A stretch of DNA of 64,000 nt. It comes from Oscheius dolichura. Taxonomy: Eukaryota > Nematoda > Chromadorea > Rhabditida > Rhabditidae. Each line of letters begins with the position of its first letter. The first letter of the stretch is position 1. The stretch covers positions 6,262,001 to 6,326,000 of the forward strand of contig OW051492.1 in NCBI GenBank assembly GCA_932521035.1, read 5' to 3'. The notes under the pieces are model-generated. The model saw nothing but the letters and a program-made list of their open reading frames with translations. It ran no database searches and had not been told where the DNA came from. Shown here piece by piece: positions 46,801 to 58,911 of the stretch. The position numbers were made by a program, and so were the translations under genes.

Positions 46801-48831
46801 AAAGATATTTGTAGACCTGTTCTAACTAACGCGATTCTTTCTTCCATTTCCATATTTTTTGAAGTTAATACAGTGACCATTTCTTCCGCACCCAAGGCAG
46901 CGTCAGCCTAAATCTCTGGATATTATAACGCAAAGCCCACGGAACTATTCAAGCATGCCTCAATTACTACACTATCCCCACCTCTTCCCAAACGAGCAGA
47001 TCATAAATCTAGAATTTTAGTGAAAAAGCGGGGTTTTCTAAGAAATACTAAAAATTAAACCCTCGGACAAACCTGCTCCTGATACTCCAATATTCGCTTC
47101 TCTGCTTCTTCGGCCTGTTTCTTGTATATTTCAGCAGCTTCAAGAATTTCGTTAATTTCTTGTTCCTTGTCTGCAAGCTTCTTTTCCGCGTCTATCTTCG
47201 CGCTACTGGCAGCATCGTGTAGATCACGCAGTCTATATATAATTATTAGAGAAAATTGTAAAAGAAAAATGTACTTAATCACGGCATGTTTGAATTTTTC
47301 ATTTTGTGCTTCAAGCTGCTTCATCTGAATGCTATTTCCAACAGATGCTCCACCACCCGCACCAGCGTCAGCCATCTCCTGTTGTAAAATTTCTAGATTT
47401 GTCTTTAGCTCTTCAATTTGCTCTTTCAAAAACTCATTCTAAAAAGAAAAGAGTAAAATACAAGACAAACAGTTTACATCTTTTTCTAACATATCGGCCT
47501 TTTCTTCCGCCATTTCCTTGTCCATAGTAATCATTTCTAATTCCGTTGATGAGCTGTTGAACTGTTCCTGATGAATATTTTTCCATTCTTTTAATTCTAC
47601 TATATCCTGAATAACGCTATCACAATATTTCAAAATAAAATAATTACTCGTTTGGCTTCTTCTAATTGACGCATCAGATCCTTGTTCTCGTCGGCCATTT
47701 TTGTGCGTAGCTGATATAAAGATTGGACTTTCTGAGATTCCACTTCTAACTCTTTAATCCTTTGTTGGTCTTCTCTTCTTTTGGTTCTAAAAAAGGTATG
47801 TGGCATTGGTAATATATTTAACCTTAGAGTGTCCAGCTTTTCTGATAAATCTTTGATTTCCACTTTATATCGTTCGATCTGAGTAGAATCTTCAAAACTC
47901 ATCGGAAGTGTATGAATTGGAGTTGAAGGGATGCTGGCTTGCTTCTCTTCTACCTTTTTTACAAGATCCAGAACTGGTTGCTGTTTTTCAGGTTCAGGTT
48001 GTGGAGAAATATTTCTTGTTGATAAATTCGAGTTTTCTCTTGACATTTTGGGCTGAAATAATTCTCATCATTTTGTTGTTAAAAAGAAAAGGATTAGATC
48101 TTTTTTGAAAATTAGCGAAACAAGTAGGTAACTTAACGTAAGCAACATGCCAAATCTTACAACCCGTATACCTGAGGATCTTTAGCAAGAGCTGATTTCA
48201 ATGGTGTTTTACTCTTCTAAATGATACAAAATGGTAATCTATTTGAGAGGTAAAAGTAAAGGCAGAACTACTCACCTCGTTTGATATTTCCGATAGCTTA
48301 GAAGAAGAGGAAGGTTTTCTTATTCCTGCTGCAGTTTTAGAAATATTTTCCCTGGAAACGGCCGGACTCATTTTTGGGCTAGTCTAAACATAATTATATT
48401 ACATGTAATCTGAAGAAAAATACCATCGGCGATTTAGCTGCGGAATCCTTCCTCAAAGCACTTGTTGGTGCTTTTAACCCAGCAGCCATTGATCTCGTAC
48501 GCGGCCCGGAAGATTCAGGCTTCAGCTATAAAGTATTTGAAAACTAATTTTAAAAACTTCTTACTTGAGTTGGTCGGATAAATATACCAAAATTTGGCTC
48601 ACAATTAAAATAAGCTACTCCCTGTACTGTTCCATTGTTTTTGCCTTTAGGCTCGTCTAAAATAACTCCGACCCACTCTTTCTCGGCAAATTCCGTCGTC
48701 CCAACAAAGGCCACTGTGCCCTTTCCATTTTTCTCTGTAAATGTTGAGGTTATAAATGTAAGAAGAAACGTTTTAAAAAATATAATGAAAAACAAACCTG
48801 TTTCTACCCGTGCTCCCACTTCAAACGACAT
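43836..48831 (-). CDS. DCTN1: Dynactin subunit 1 (p150-Glued)
   Basis: p150 is the microtubule- and dynein-binding arm of dynactin. The start encodes a CAP-Gly domain: [29 protein letters not shown], the binding motif [13 protein letters not shown] and FGIFIRPTQ. After a basic Ser/Pro linker (48200-48500) comes a long coiled coil (about 46500-48040, rich in Glu, Lys, Gln and Leu, with [13 protein letters not shown] at its head and [19 protein letters not shown]). The central p150 domain follows ([26 protein letters not shown] region near 46000-46300, [20 protein letters not shown]), then a second coiled coil (44650-45060) and a C-terminal domain ending WGSVQ. About 20 introns, mostly 35-60 bp. 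Roughly 1,250 residues, as in human. Start 48831 is supported by the CAP-Gly alignment. Confidence 0.92.
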
Positions 48832-49502
48832 TTGGCTTGTTCTCTAACTGCAAGGCGATATTTATAAAGTATCTGAAATTCAAACAACAAATTATATCTG
48901 GAAAAAATAAAGCAAAGCATAAAAAAAGAGAAATGTAAATAAAAGAGAAAGAGAAGCGAGTAAAATAAATCGACCTCTGCGTTCCTGCAGCGTTGCTCAA
49001 ATATTTCGGCACACAGCTAGACAAGCGTTTGTGTAGCTCGCCGCTAAAGCAATTTTTATGGAAAGTAATTCAGAAACAGACATGCAACATGTATTTTAGA
49101 AGAACAGTCAACATCAAAAGTTCCCTTTATTCTTGGAGGAGTCAAAAATTTGCTGTTAGTTTCACTTTGTTTTTCCTGAAAGAACTAAATTTGCATTTTG
49201 ACAATAGCCATAAATCTCCTAGTTTTTCACCAAACATAAGGGAAGTACCTTTGATATCTAAATTTCAATGCATCCCGCATATGCGTCTAAACATCTGAAC
49301 CAAATGATCGCTGGTCATTATTGGATCCTTGTGGAATTTTTGCGAGGGGTTGCGCTGGGTTTCACAATACTTCACGATACTATATATTGTCGGATTGTTC
49401 TATATATGCAGGCAGAATTTTGAAAGGGATCAACTCCTGATTGGTATTGTCCCCGCGGCGGCGCCACCTTCAAAATGATTCTCCAACTCTAATTTTTAGA
49501 CT
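48832..49502. other. Divergent promoter region of dynactin and TATDN3
   Basis: 670 bp, no recognised gene. A plus-strand frame of about 100 codons (48993-49298) starts without a good ATG and lacks any domain. Acceptor-like ctaatttttag ends at 49499, three bases before the TATDN3 ATG. Confidence 0.45.
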
Positions 49503-50485
49503 ATGATTGATGTCCACTGCCATCTCGTGGATAAGAAGTTCAAAATGGACGTTGATGAAGTGATTACAAGAGCCCAGGCCGCAGGAGTCACCCATGCTGT
49601 AGTCTTGCCTGAATATCCGTCACAGTTTGAGGCTGTGTTAGCTTTGAAGAAAAAATATCCAGACTTTGTCATAGCTGGTATCGGAGTCCATCCCATTCAG
49701 GTGCGCTCTTCTCTAAAACGCTTTATTTTTTTCAGAAAAGAAACAGAAGCGTAAAAGAAAAACAGATTTCCCAGGTGGATGGCACTTTAGCACGGTTTCA
49801 GCAAAACATCGGCTGTATTGGAGAGGTATATCCTTGCTTTTATATCATCACTCATCAAGCATACGGCACTCATGTTTAGGTAGGCCTAGATTTCACTGAT
49901 ACGCTGTTCAAAGTGTCGGAAGAGGATAAACTGGTACAGGAGCAAGTTTTCCGGCAACACATAAAGTGGGCCAAAGAATATGAGCTTCCATTGTTGGTTT
50001 GCTTGACTTCCCTTGAAATAATTATAATCTAGAAACTGTCATTCCCGTACAGCCGAAGAAGACACTGTTCGTATTTTACTGGATGAAGGTTGCTCGCGAG
50101 TTGTGCTTCATGCTTTTGGAGGGCATCCATCTCTTGCTTTGAAAGCTGCCCAAGTGGGCATTCATCTCAGTATTCCTCCAGCTTTCTCTCTCTCCGAAAA
50201 GGTTTGTCACCCCTTTATATCAAACAGAAATTACCAGGGTCGAGCTCTTGTTGAAGCTGTGCCATTGGACAATCTTCTATTGGAAACGGATTCCCCCGTT
50301 TTGGGAGTCATCAGAGGAGAAAGAAATGAACCTGCTAATTGCCTTATATCGGCTAATTTCATTTCAGAAGTGCAAACCCAAAAACCCTATAACTCATATA
50401 ATGATTCCTTTAGGTAAAAGGTATTCCTTTGGAACAAGTCAAAGAGATTACTACGAGCAATGCCCACCGTTTGTTTGGACTATAA
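49503..50485 (+). CDS. TATDN3: TatD-family metal-dependent hydrolase, TATDN3-like
   Basis: TatD proteins are TIM-barrel metal-dependent DNases or phosphoesterases. The metal-site motifs are in order: MIDVHCHL, GIGVHPIQ, GCIGEVGLDF, NCHSRTAEEDTVRIL, VVLHAFGGHPSLALKAAQ and LLLETDSPVLG. The subgroup-specific end (RNEPAN, then VKGIPLEQVKEITTSNAHRLF) matches human TATDN3 (RNEPWN, VKGISVEEVIEVTTQNALKLF) better than TATDN1 or TATDN2. About 270 residues, four or five short introns. Start at 49503 is three bases after an acceptor-like attttttag. Confidence 0.94.
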
Positions 50486-50965
50486 GCCTTCTTGTGATAA
50501 TTTTATAAACGGATTCTCCAGAAATAACTGCATACCCTTTGTTGGATTCATAACGAGACGGGCCAGGATCCCTAGTGCTTTTCCCATATAAATAAAATTG
50601 GGATACACGTAGTCGTTTCTGCATATTCTCTCTTTAGCCTGCATCTATTACAGCGGACGATAATGAGACCATGTTTATTGGAATATCATAATAAAATCCT
50701 TCAATGAATAAAATCAATCTCTATAATGGCAAAACGTGGCCTAAAAATAACCGGGACGCGGTTAGAGTGAAATGGGGAGAAGACATTTTGGCATTAAAAA
50801 TTATGGCAGCTCAAACGAAGCTCCCAGCACATGAAGGCGAATAAAAAACAAAAAGTGAGAAGTTTGCGAGTGAGCCGATCAAGGAAAGAGAGAGGCAAAT
50901 ATATATCACGGACGGGCTAAGCTCGCATTGAAAATTTTGGAGTGAAACGAGCCGACCCGACGAGA
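50486..50965. other. Convergent 3' region between TATDN3 and the inhibitory SMAD
   Basis: Contains AATAAA-type signals near 50587 and 50693-50713 that could serve TATDN3. No gene seen. Base composition shifts from AT-rich to GC-rich here. Confidence 0.4.
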
Positions 50966-53099
50966 TCAAGCAATAAATGTGATCTCGTATCTGCACGGAA
51001 TGTCGGTCACGTAGACGCGACTGTAGTTAGGACCCCAGCCACGGCCCACGGAGATCACCAGACTGCCAGAAGAGAGAGCCGGATCCCGAGACACGCGGCG
51101 CAGATTCTGAGCCGGTGTCGTCGCTGAGGCTTCTCCCTGAAGTTCCCGTTCTTTAGGTACGAGAGGAGGACAGACCTGGTGGACTCGAATACAGTAACCC
51201 GGGGAGAGACGCCGTAGAGTATCGGACTTTGTGGAACAGGCGGACAATGAGATGAACAGGGGTTTATTCCCACTGAAAGGCACTCTTCCCTGTCTCCATC
51301 GCCACCTACCTATTGTACAGCCAGACGTCCTCGGGCCCGTCGGAACCCAACGGCTCGGACTGCCGTATCAACGCGAAGCTGGCCTCGTTCCGGAGGTCCC
51401 ACTCACTGCAGACGGGCTGGGCGTCGTGGACCGAGGAGGAGAGGACGCCCACGGCGGCGAACTGTCCCGTTAGTTGGACGACGTCTCCCACGACCTCCTT
51501 TCTCTCGTAGCGGGACAGCTGGCCCCAGGCTGAAACGGACTGTTATTGGCATTGGGGGACTCATTCGAATTATGCAATTTATTCATCCTTCGAGCCGTCC
51601 AAATCCGAGGCGCGGGGGCGGAAACACGAGAAGAAATGGAGAGGACGCGGCAGATGAACCGGCCGACCCCTACTACAGGCGGCTCTGTTCCCACTTTCTC
51701 TCAAGACCGTAAACGTGGGGGGTTGGATACTGTCTTGGGGAAAGGTATATACCTGGGTTTTCCCGTTTTTCACATATCCAGGATGGGTACTGTAAGGGAG
51801 GATGGTGACGAGCAGAAAGCGGCAGGGCAGCCACCCGCTCCCCCCAAACTTTAGTCTCCCGACCAGGATGTGACCAGCTCTGCTTCCTCAAAGTGACCTC
51901 AACGAGGTCGGTGTGGAATTATTTAATGGGAGGGGCAGCCGAGAAATCAATGTGTTGCCACAATGGGTCTCAATCACGATTGTGCCCTGCAGCTTTGACC
52001 AAAATAGTTGAAACCGTCGAGAGACGCAGAGAATTCCCGGATGGCCGACTTGGCAGCCAGCTGAAGAACACCAACCGACCTCTAAATTGCCTCCGGGGGT
52101 CACACAGTAGCGGTAACTGGATAACCCGAAACACCCCGGCCGGGAGGACATTACGCGCTCCACTGCTCAATGACATAGGTTCGACGGCCCGGTCGTGTGG
52201 AATAACAGATGGAGAGAAACACACCTTGGGGCTGCTGGTGGAGCAGTCGGACGGGCGGGTGAAGCGACGAGGAGGCGCTGCTCCCGGGAGGCGAGTCGGG
52301 TGGCTCGGGCGGCGTCTCGGACGGCGGCGAGGGAGGCCGCCGGTCAGGAAAGCCACCTCCTCCGGTGAAGCGGGGCAGATGGTCGGGCGAGGCTGAAATG
52401 GACTCCAATTAAAGGGGGCATTCGTCAGGCCTTTGAGGCTCGGAATTAGACCGATACAGGGCCTCTAAACTATTGTTTGTTTGTATCTCCTCCCGGGGAT
52501 AGCCGATAGCCTCGGAGTGCATCCGGATGCGCGGGAGGCATAGCGACACTGATATATATTGGCCCGGAGGGAGTCCCTACCGCCCGGGAACTGCGACGAC
52601 GGAAGCGAGACTCATTTGGCGACCACTCACAGAGGTGTCTCCGGTACTGGATGTGGCCGTTGCCGATGGCAGTCGTGTGATGCCCGCCTTCGGAACCCGA
52701 ATCGTCTTCGGCACAGCTCGTCTCCGGCCGGATCCAGAGGGCGTAATGGTAGGGGTTGCAGCAGCTGACCGTCGCGTTGTTGATCGTCACCCGACCGAAC
52801 CGACACCAGGGCAAGGCCTCCAGACGATGCAGGGCTGCATCCACCTGGGACGGGAACTATGGGGGCACCGGGGGAGGGGGCAGTACCTGAAGTTCCCTCC
52901 ATCTCCACAGCTTGCAGCAGAGGTAGGGCATGCTCATGGGCCGGTCGATCTGTGGGATGAGCCCGGAGTCCTCCTCCAGTGGCTCTTCGTCCGGTCTCTC
53001 GTCCATCGGCGGCCCCGGGGCACAGGCCTTGGCATCTACCCCGCCCGACTCGACGGCCTTCCTGATGACCTCCACATCCTCGGCGTCGAATCCTCGCAT
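50966..53099 (-). CDS. Inhibitory SMAD (SMAD6/7-like)
   Basis: I-SMADs block TGF-beta/BMP signalling by binding type I receptors. The first exon ends in CCKLWRWRELQ, and the next has LEALPWCRFGRVTINNATVS then CCNPYHYALWIRPETS; this is a MH1 domain of the SMAD6/7 kind (CRLFRWPDLQ, CCNPYHFSRLCGPE). A Pro/Ser-rich linker follows (GFPDRRPPSPPSETPPEPPD). The MH2 domain has WGQLSRYERKEVVGDVVQL, DLRNEASFALIRQSEPLG, EDVWLYNR, KPLFISLSACSTK, LSPGYCIRVHQV and, at the end, RGWGPNYSRVYVTDIPCRYEI, matching [21 protein letters not shown]. The receptor-SMAD C-terminal SxS phosphosite is absent, as expected. Start 53099 lies downstream of an acceptor-like gttgtag; about 450 residues. Confidence 0.88.
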
Positions 53100-54880
53100 C
53101 AGACGCAGGAATCTACAACTTTTGAGAGTAATAATTCGCAAGTGGCCAGCCCGGCTTTTTTGACTGTTACAACGCGGCCGACGGGCCTTTATGCGAAACG
53201 ACCTCGAAATTTTAAGGGATTCCGAGATATCTTCACAGTCCGGAAGCAAGTTGGGCTACTGCTCAAAGCTAGTCGATACTGGTAAGCCGGCTGGCGGCGC
53301 CCATTGTTCGCCCCCATTATCCCAACGGAAGAAACTCCGACTGCTGTGCCTAATCGCGCGGGGGAGGTGGCAGAAAGGCCTTCTGGCAGACGACTACAGG
53401 TGACTTTTCTCTCCTTTTTAGGGGGAAAGGGGGGACAAGAGCTGAGAGGAGGAGGAGGATGAACCCCGGGGGGACAAGGACATATGTAACTGGCCCTACT
53501 AGTTTCGAACCGGAGGCAGTTGTTTCAGGGATGGCTGTAACAAAATCATCCTAGTCAAACAAACAATGACTGATCACTGGCAGATATCCTTTTAAATACG
53601 GAGATGAGGGCGCTTTTCGGGGAGGAGAGGACCCTTCCCACGGTCATTATACCCGGAGAACCGAAAGGAATTAATCAAATTTGGAAGAGAAGACAACACG
53701 GGTAATTAGGAGATGATTAGTCATTATTAGAGGGGGAGAGAATCAGCTGGGCAGGGGAGGAGGAGGAAGAGGAGGAGACCATAACCAGGGGAGGACAGGG
53801 AAATATACTCGGAAGAGTAACAGTCAAAAGAGGGAGGCAATAGTCAGTAGGAATAAGAGTAACCTTCGCCTGGCCCGTCGCTCGTCGGAGGTGACGAGGA
53901 GCCGCCGTCTCCAGAGCCGTTCGACGTGTCGTCGTCGCTCGCTGAAGACGCACCAAAGACCGCAATCCATGCCGGGCCATCCGCCGATCGAAATCGATCG
54001 ATAGCTGACTTATCGACCGACGTAGACAATCAAAGGCGTATCCTTGGCTGCTCCATGAGGTTGTTATGCTGTGTGGCGGGGGGCGTGTCCGCGGTCAGAG
54101 AATCGATCTTCTCCCTCTTCTTTAACGAGCCATTTCGGCTTTTGAAGCTTGCTTCCGCCGCTTCCGCCCCTCTATCCGCCCCGGAGCCGTCTCCGGTATT
54201 CGTGCCCCGATCCTAATTGAATAAAAATTATTTGTTTCTTCTTTTCTCGGCCGGCCGAGCCATCCCTCAGTTTGAGGACCAACCGCGGTCCTTCAGCCTG
54301 GCCTCCAGGGACGGTGGAGGCGGATGCCAGCTACCAAGAAGCACCAGTACAACGGGGGACCCGGCCGGCTCCGGGTCACTCTGTAAATGGTCCCCTGATG
54401 AGTTTTGAATTTTCAAGTGTCCGGGGTAAACAGGTTTGAATATGTGTGCGCTCTCGCAGAAGAGGGAGGCCGCCGGAATAAACATCCGGAAACTAATAAA
54501 CAATGGGTGTCGCCCAAATTTAAGACGAGGGATACGAAAAAGGCAGCGGGGCCCGGGACACAATTTGTCGTCTGAGGGTGTGAATGGCCACAGGTGGCTG
54601 ACGGAGACAGCTGTCCGTTGAGATTGGAGGTCCCCGGCGAACGGCCCCCGGAGCAGGGTGGAGTCCTTATCGGTCCGGCACTTCCGCAGGTGACTGCAAA
54701 AACGCGATGAGACTTCTCACCCGCCCACGGCTCGTGTCCATAACTTTGCCTATTTGTCAAGGCGCCCTTCCTTATCACTGTTTGCCTTGGGACGCCGCCT
54801 ACGGCACGTCGACATTCTACCGAGTGCTCGCCTCGTAGGACTTCGTCTCCCGCCAGCGTCTCCTCTCCTCTCCTCCAAAA
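53100..54880. other. GC-rich intergenic region between I-SMAD and PMP3-like genes
   Basis: 1.8 kb upstream of two divergent genes. Several overlapping open frames on both strands have no domains. Short AT-core motifs occur near 53660-53730 (ttaatcaaa, gtaattagg). A candidate shared regulatory region. Confidence 0.4.
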
Positions 54881-55399
54881 ATGGCCGACGACATGGAACC
54901 CGTGATCCTCGTGATCCTCTGTATCTTCATCCCGGTGAGGCTACCTCCCCCAGGGGAGTCGAGTAAATGTTATGAGACCCCGGACAAATCCCCTGGTTGA
55001 AGTCGTATCAGAGGAAGTTGCCATGGGCAAACAAAGCCGAATGGCCCCATTCTTTGGCCTAGGCTGTTGCCCGTCGAATTCGACCAAAGACGCCCTCAAA
55101 TAATCCCATCGGCGCTAAATGATTGAGATCGAGAATTAATGCCATTCGAATCAATTCGGGCAGTCTCTAATGAGGCGAGAGCGAGCTGCCCCACCTGAGA
55201 GATACCTACCTATATAGCAGAATATTTTCAGCCACTGGCCGTCTACTGGAAAGGCAAAGAATGTGATTTGAATGTTAGTTGTTAAAGAAATAACAAAAAC
55301 TAATACAAATTATAGGTACTGATTGCTCTGATCCTGATGTTCCTGTTCTGGCTGCCCGGGATGCTCTTCGCCTTCTGGTACTGCTTCATGCGCAAGTGA
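54881..55399 (+). CDS. PMP3/UPF0057 small membrane protein
   Basis: A 55-60-residue proteolipid of two membrane helices, of the family that includes yeast PMP3 and plant RCI2, linked to membrane potential and salt stress. Three exons join in phase: 54881-54934 (MADDMEPVILVILCIFIP), a short exon PLAVYWKGKECDLN after an intron of about 300 bp, and, after a 42-bp intron, VLIALILMFLFWLPGMLFAF then WYCFMRK. The PPLAVxxK and WLPG motifs are diagnostic (consensus FLPPLAVF and GWIPGI). AATAAA at 55412. The first intron is relatively long for this window. Confidence 0.93.
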
Positions 55400-56110
55400 T
55401 CCGTCCCCAATAATAAATAAATCCGTGCTCCCCCGAGTCAGTCCATTAGGTTCGGAACAGGTCTCCGACCCTCTTTGTCCGCGCTTGTTGCAAGCTGGCT
55501 ATCTCTCCTTTCGCGGCTATCACTGGCACATTCTCGTTCTCACACTCACCTAGTCCGGCCATCATCGTCACCTTTTTATATCCGCCACTTTGTGGCCATT
55601 TCGTTTCACCCCTTGTCCCCACTTCCGACTGAATTCTGACTGAGAATAGGGACTGCCGGTGGCAGGGAGCCCGCCGGTATGGGAATTCTCTTGCTATTCC
55701 AAAGAAGAGCGGGTATTTCGAAATTCAAGCGGAGATATTCCTCAACTACCTTCTAAAAACGAAAAACGACCCTCTTTTGATATTCCCCAGACTCACTTCT
55801 CAGAATAAACAAAAGAAAACTATCCTGAGGTTGGTTACAAGTTTCCATGTCCTCAGATTTCGACGGGGGGCCGACGAAACCAGCCACACCCCGAGATACA
55901 AAAACTTCATAAATCACCTCCCGGTCAATTTATCATTTGAACACCCCGTATCCCGCCAAATGACCGTAGTGCCCTCCGTGAACCGTCTTTTCTCCCTTTT
56001 TTCGATCATCTTGTCCGTCGGCCGAACCGCATTCCCGATCGTCCGGGATGAAATTTAAAAAATTGTCACTTTCATCTTGGAAAACGTGACTTTTTCTAAT
56101 TATTTAGGAG
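55400..56110. other. Intergenic region upstream of the secreted Cys-rich gene
   Basis: Contains the PMP3-like polyadenylation signal (55412) and then no recognised gene. An acceptor-like tatttag lies three bases before the ATG at 56111. Confidence 0.4.
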
Positions 56111-58546
56111 ATGAGGACACTGTTTCTTTTCCTTCCGGCCTTGGTCTTGTCCATGGATTTCTATCACGCCCCCGGTATGTATCCACCAGAGGAGACGGGC
56201 TCTGCTTCGGCTACCGTACCTCCCAGTCCTTATGGAGGAGGCGAGCCGGAGGCGCCGTACCTCTTCTATTACGAGAAAGATCGTATGTTCTAGACACTCA
56301 CACACACCCCGTTTCATCCAAATTTCAGCAGCGCCACCTGGCTCGAATTCGAAGGCTCATTCTCCGGGACAGAGAGGGCCCGGCGGAGAAGGATCTGCTG
56401 GTGGAAAGCAGGGTTCGACGTCGGGACAGGGCACCCAGGGACGAGGGTCAGGCCCTGTGCCACCATCTGGCGACTGGAAATCTGTTCCCGATCCTTACTC
56501 CTCCGGAGATAATACTAAAGGCAGCAGACGTCCGGGATCCTCGTCTTCCCGACACGGCGGCGCCGATCCAAACAATCCGTACGGGTCTGGAGAGACGCCT
56601 GGCCACGCTCACGGGAAGGCGATTCACAGCCCCTCTGGCGGACCGAAGGAGGAGGGAAACGGGGAGGGAGTGGACCCTATCGACCCTTATGAACATGACA
56701 AGGAGAAGAAATATTCGGGGAAGAAGGGGACAGCCAAGGGTGGGTCGACTACCGAGACACTAACCGAGCCGAGCGAACACTGGCACACCCTCACCCACAT
56801 GCACCTCGGAGATCCTTCCTCTCCCGACACCCTCCCCGCCACGGCTACTGTCCCTACGACTGGGGGGCCGAGTGCCGGACCCGACGGAGACACCACTCAC
56901 GATCCTTCCTCTATTCCTAACGGAGACCTATCCACCGAGTCTGTCTTTCCCACCGAAATGCACGAGTCCCCACCAGAGGAATCACTGGATTCAGGGGAGC
57001 AGTCGAGAGAAGAAGTCACCGGAGGAAAGGGCTATCGGGCCGACAAGGACTCCGACTTCGGGGTGAATAACAAGTTCAAGGGGGACGAGAGCCTCTCCCT
57101 GGTCAGTTCGCGTGAGAATCTTGGGAAATCTGTGCCGAATGACCTGTCGGAAGTGGACCAGGAGGTCGACAAACTGCAGAGACTGCCTGTCCACCTGGAA
57201 CAAGAGGAGCTGTTCAAGTCGACCACAGGAAGGACTCCGGGCACCTTCAAGCCCTGCTGTGCCTGTTGTAAGGAGGAAATTAAAGTGAGACGTGGGTTTC
57301 CCCAAAGGACGGCAGACTTTAATTGATTCTCAGAACCGGTGATTGGGGGAGGATACATAGAGACGACGTCTTCCCAGGTGGCCTCCGGCCCTCCGCTTCC
57401 TCGTCCCTCTTCCCCCCTTCTCAATCCAGGGGTGGTGGCTGGACAGACCGATGGCTACCCGACCGGGCCAGCTTATCCTGCCCAGTCCCCCGGCTATTCC
57501 CAGAATCCTCTCCAGACGTACTTCTCCCCGCCCCAATCCTCCGCCTACCTCGGTTCCTACAGCGGCGGAGGATGTGGTTGCGCCCCTCAAATCTGTTGCC
57601 GTCTGGCCCAGCCTTGTTGTCTCCGTAAGTTTCCCATCCTTCTCTTCCCTCAACGACTCTCTCCCAGCTACTCTTCCCTGCTGTCCTCCTCCTCCTCCCA
57701 TGCCATGCTGCCCCCAGATCTCCATCTGCTGCCAGCCCATTGTCCTCCCCCAACCCTGCTGTATCACCCTTCCCCAAATCTGTCTTCCTACTGTAAGTGA
57801 TCCTCCTCCATTGATGATCATATCCTCCAGATCCCTCTCTGCTTCCGTGGATGTCCATCGTGTCCTTGCCGCCGAAGGAGGAGGTACCTTGACCAGGGAG
57901 GCTATTTCCATTTTTAGCCTCGACGACCCACGACATCATAGCCGGACGAAGAGACAGTCCTGTATGAGGAGGAGGGTCAAGCGAGACGGAAACTGTCGAC
58001 AGTGCAACGGTCTGAATAGCATGACTCAGCCATCCGGGGGATGTGGAACTTGTAACGGTAGCCACAGGAGAGTCAAGAGACTGGTGACTACTGCTGTGGA
58101 CACTAATCTGTTCGTCTTTAGGGTTGTCTGCCCTGCGGACGGAAGAAGAGGGAAACCGAGCAGGAGAACGAGCACATCCGCCAGAAACGGTCTTGTCTGC
58201 CATGTCTGGGAGGACGGAAAAAGAGACAAGCTCCGGCTGGCTCGTGCACAAAGTGTTCTCTTCTACAGACATTCATAACTCGCCATAAACGTAGTCTCAG
58301 TGTAAATCTACCTTCAGTAATGGAAAAGGGAAAAATATTTAGTGTGGTCCATGTAGACGAAAGAAACGGTCGCCCACCTCCTCGTCGTGTTCTTGCTCTT
58401 CTTCTCCGAGCAATACAACCACAACAAGGATGAAACGAGCTGTGATTAGCAACTTCGACGACAAGGACCAGGAATGTGACAGAAGTTGTTGCGACTACTC
58501 CAAATGCGGAGGACTCAGGGCCAGAAAACTGGATCTCACTCACTAA
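56111..58546 (+). CDS. Secreted low-complexity protein with CxxC modules and RKKR sites
   Basis: Family not recognised. A signal peptide (MRTLFLFLPALVLSMDFY) leads into a Gly/Ser/Pro-rich acidic region of about 300 residues (56330-57290; PNNPYGSGETPGHAHGK, HWHTLTHMHLG) ending in a cysteine cluster FKPCCACCKEE. Further exons carry GGGCGCAPQICCRLAQPCC, PCCPPPPPMPCCPQISICC, QPCCITLPQICLP and CFRGCPSCPCRRRRR. From about 57940 the pattern changes to CxxC units between basic sites: RTKRQSC, CRQCNGLN, CGTCNGSHRRVKR, GCLPCGRKKRE, SCLPCLGGRKKRQ. Furin-type processing into small disulfide peptides is possible. The 3' end is uncertain: one frame stops at 58434, another, with MKRAVISNFDDKDQECDRS, at 58546. 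It could be a cuticle, eggshell or secretory-gland protein. GC-rich codon use. Confidence 0.65.
57898..57941 (+). repeat. Hairpin repeat, copy 1 (inside intron/exon junction)
   Basis: GAGGCTA and TAGCCTC form a perfect 7-bp stem around a 10-base loop. The element includes the splice acceptor before the LDDPRHH exon of the secreted Cys-rich gene. Its first 27 bases are identical to copy 2 at 58623. Confidence 0.7.
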
Positions 58547-58622
58547 TGCCTCAAAATATATGATATTTACGCCTCTCTATGATACTAATGTGCAATAATA
58601 AATATACCTCGGCGAGATCAGT

Positions 58623-58666
58623 GAGGCTATTTCCATTTTTAGCCTCGACAACCCGCAACATCACCT
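58623..58666 (+). repeat. Hairpin repeat, copy 2 (downstream of the Cys-rich gene)
   Basis: Same 27-base core with the 7-bp GAGGCTA/TAGCCTC stem, then 17 bases differing from copy 1 at about three positions. It lies beyond the last stop codon of the gene, 725 bp from copy 1. Confidence 0.7.
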
Positions 58667-58911
58667 CCCGAGCTCGGCGAGTTCACAAATATAGTAGCAC
58701 GATCAAAAAGTGACAGATGCATGTTGTTTACAAAGTGTACAAAACAAAGAAATCGTTTCTTCAAAATCCAAATTTACAAAATGTGCAAAAGATCCCACTC
58801 TCTCTCTATCTCGCAGTCTCTCCCTCTCTCTTCTTTCCATGTTTTTGTCTGCAGTGTTGCAAAACTATTTGTATTCCCTACAAACGGTTGTATTATAGGC
58901 TAGTAGTCTCA

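Noticed and set aside
48993-49298. Plus-strand frame of about 100 codons between dynactin and TATDN3
   Set aside because: No suitable start codon at its head and no domain; it lies in a divergent promoter.
53500-53520. tRNA B-box-like sequence (GGTTCGAAAC on the minus strand)
   Set aside because: No matching A box or cloverleaf could be drawn around it.
57330-58272. Long minus-strand frames opposite the Cys-rich gene
   Set aside because: They have no domain or signal peptide, while the plus strand has consistent exons with repeated cysteine motifs.
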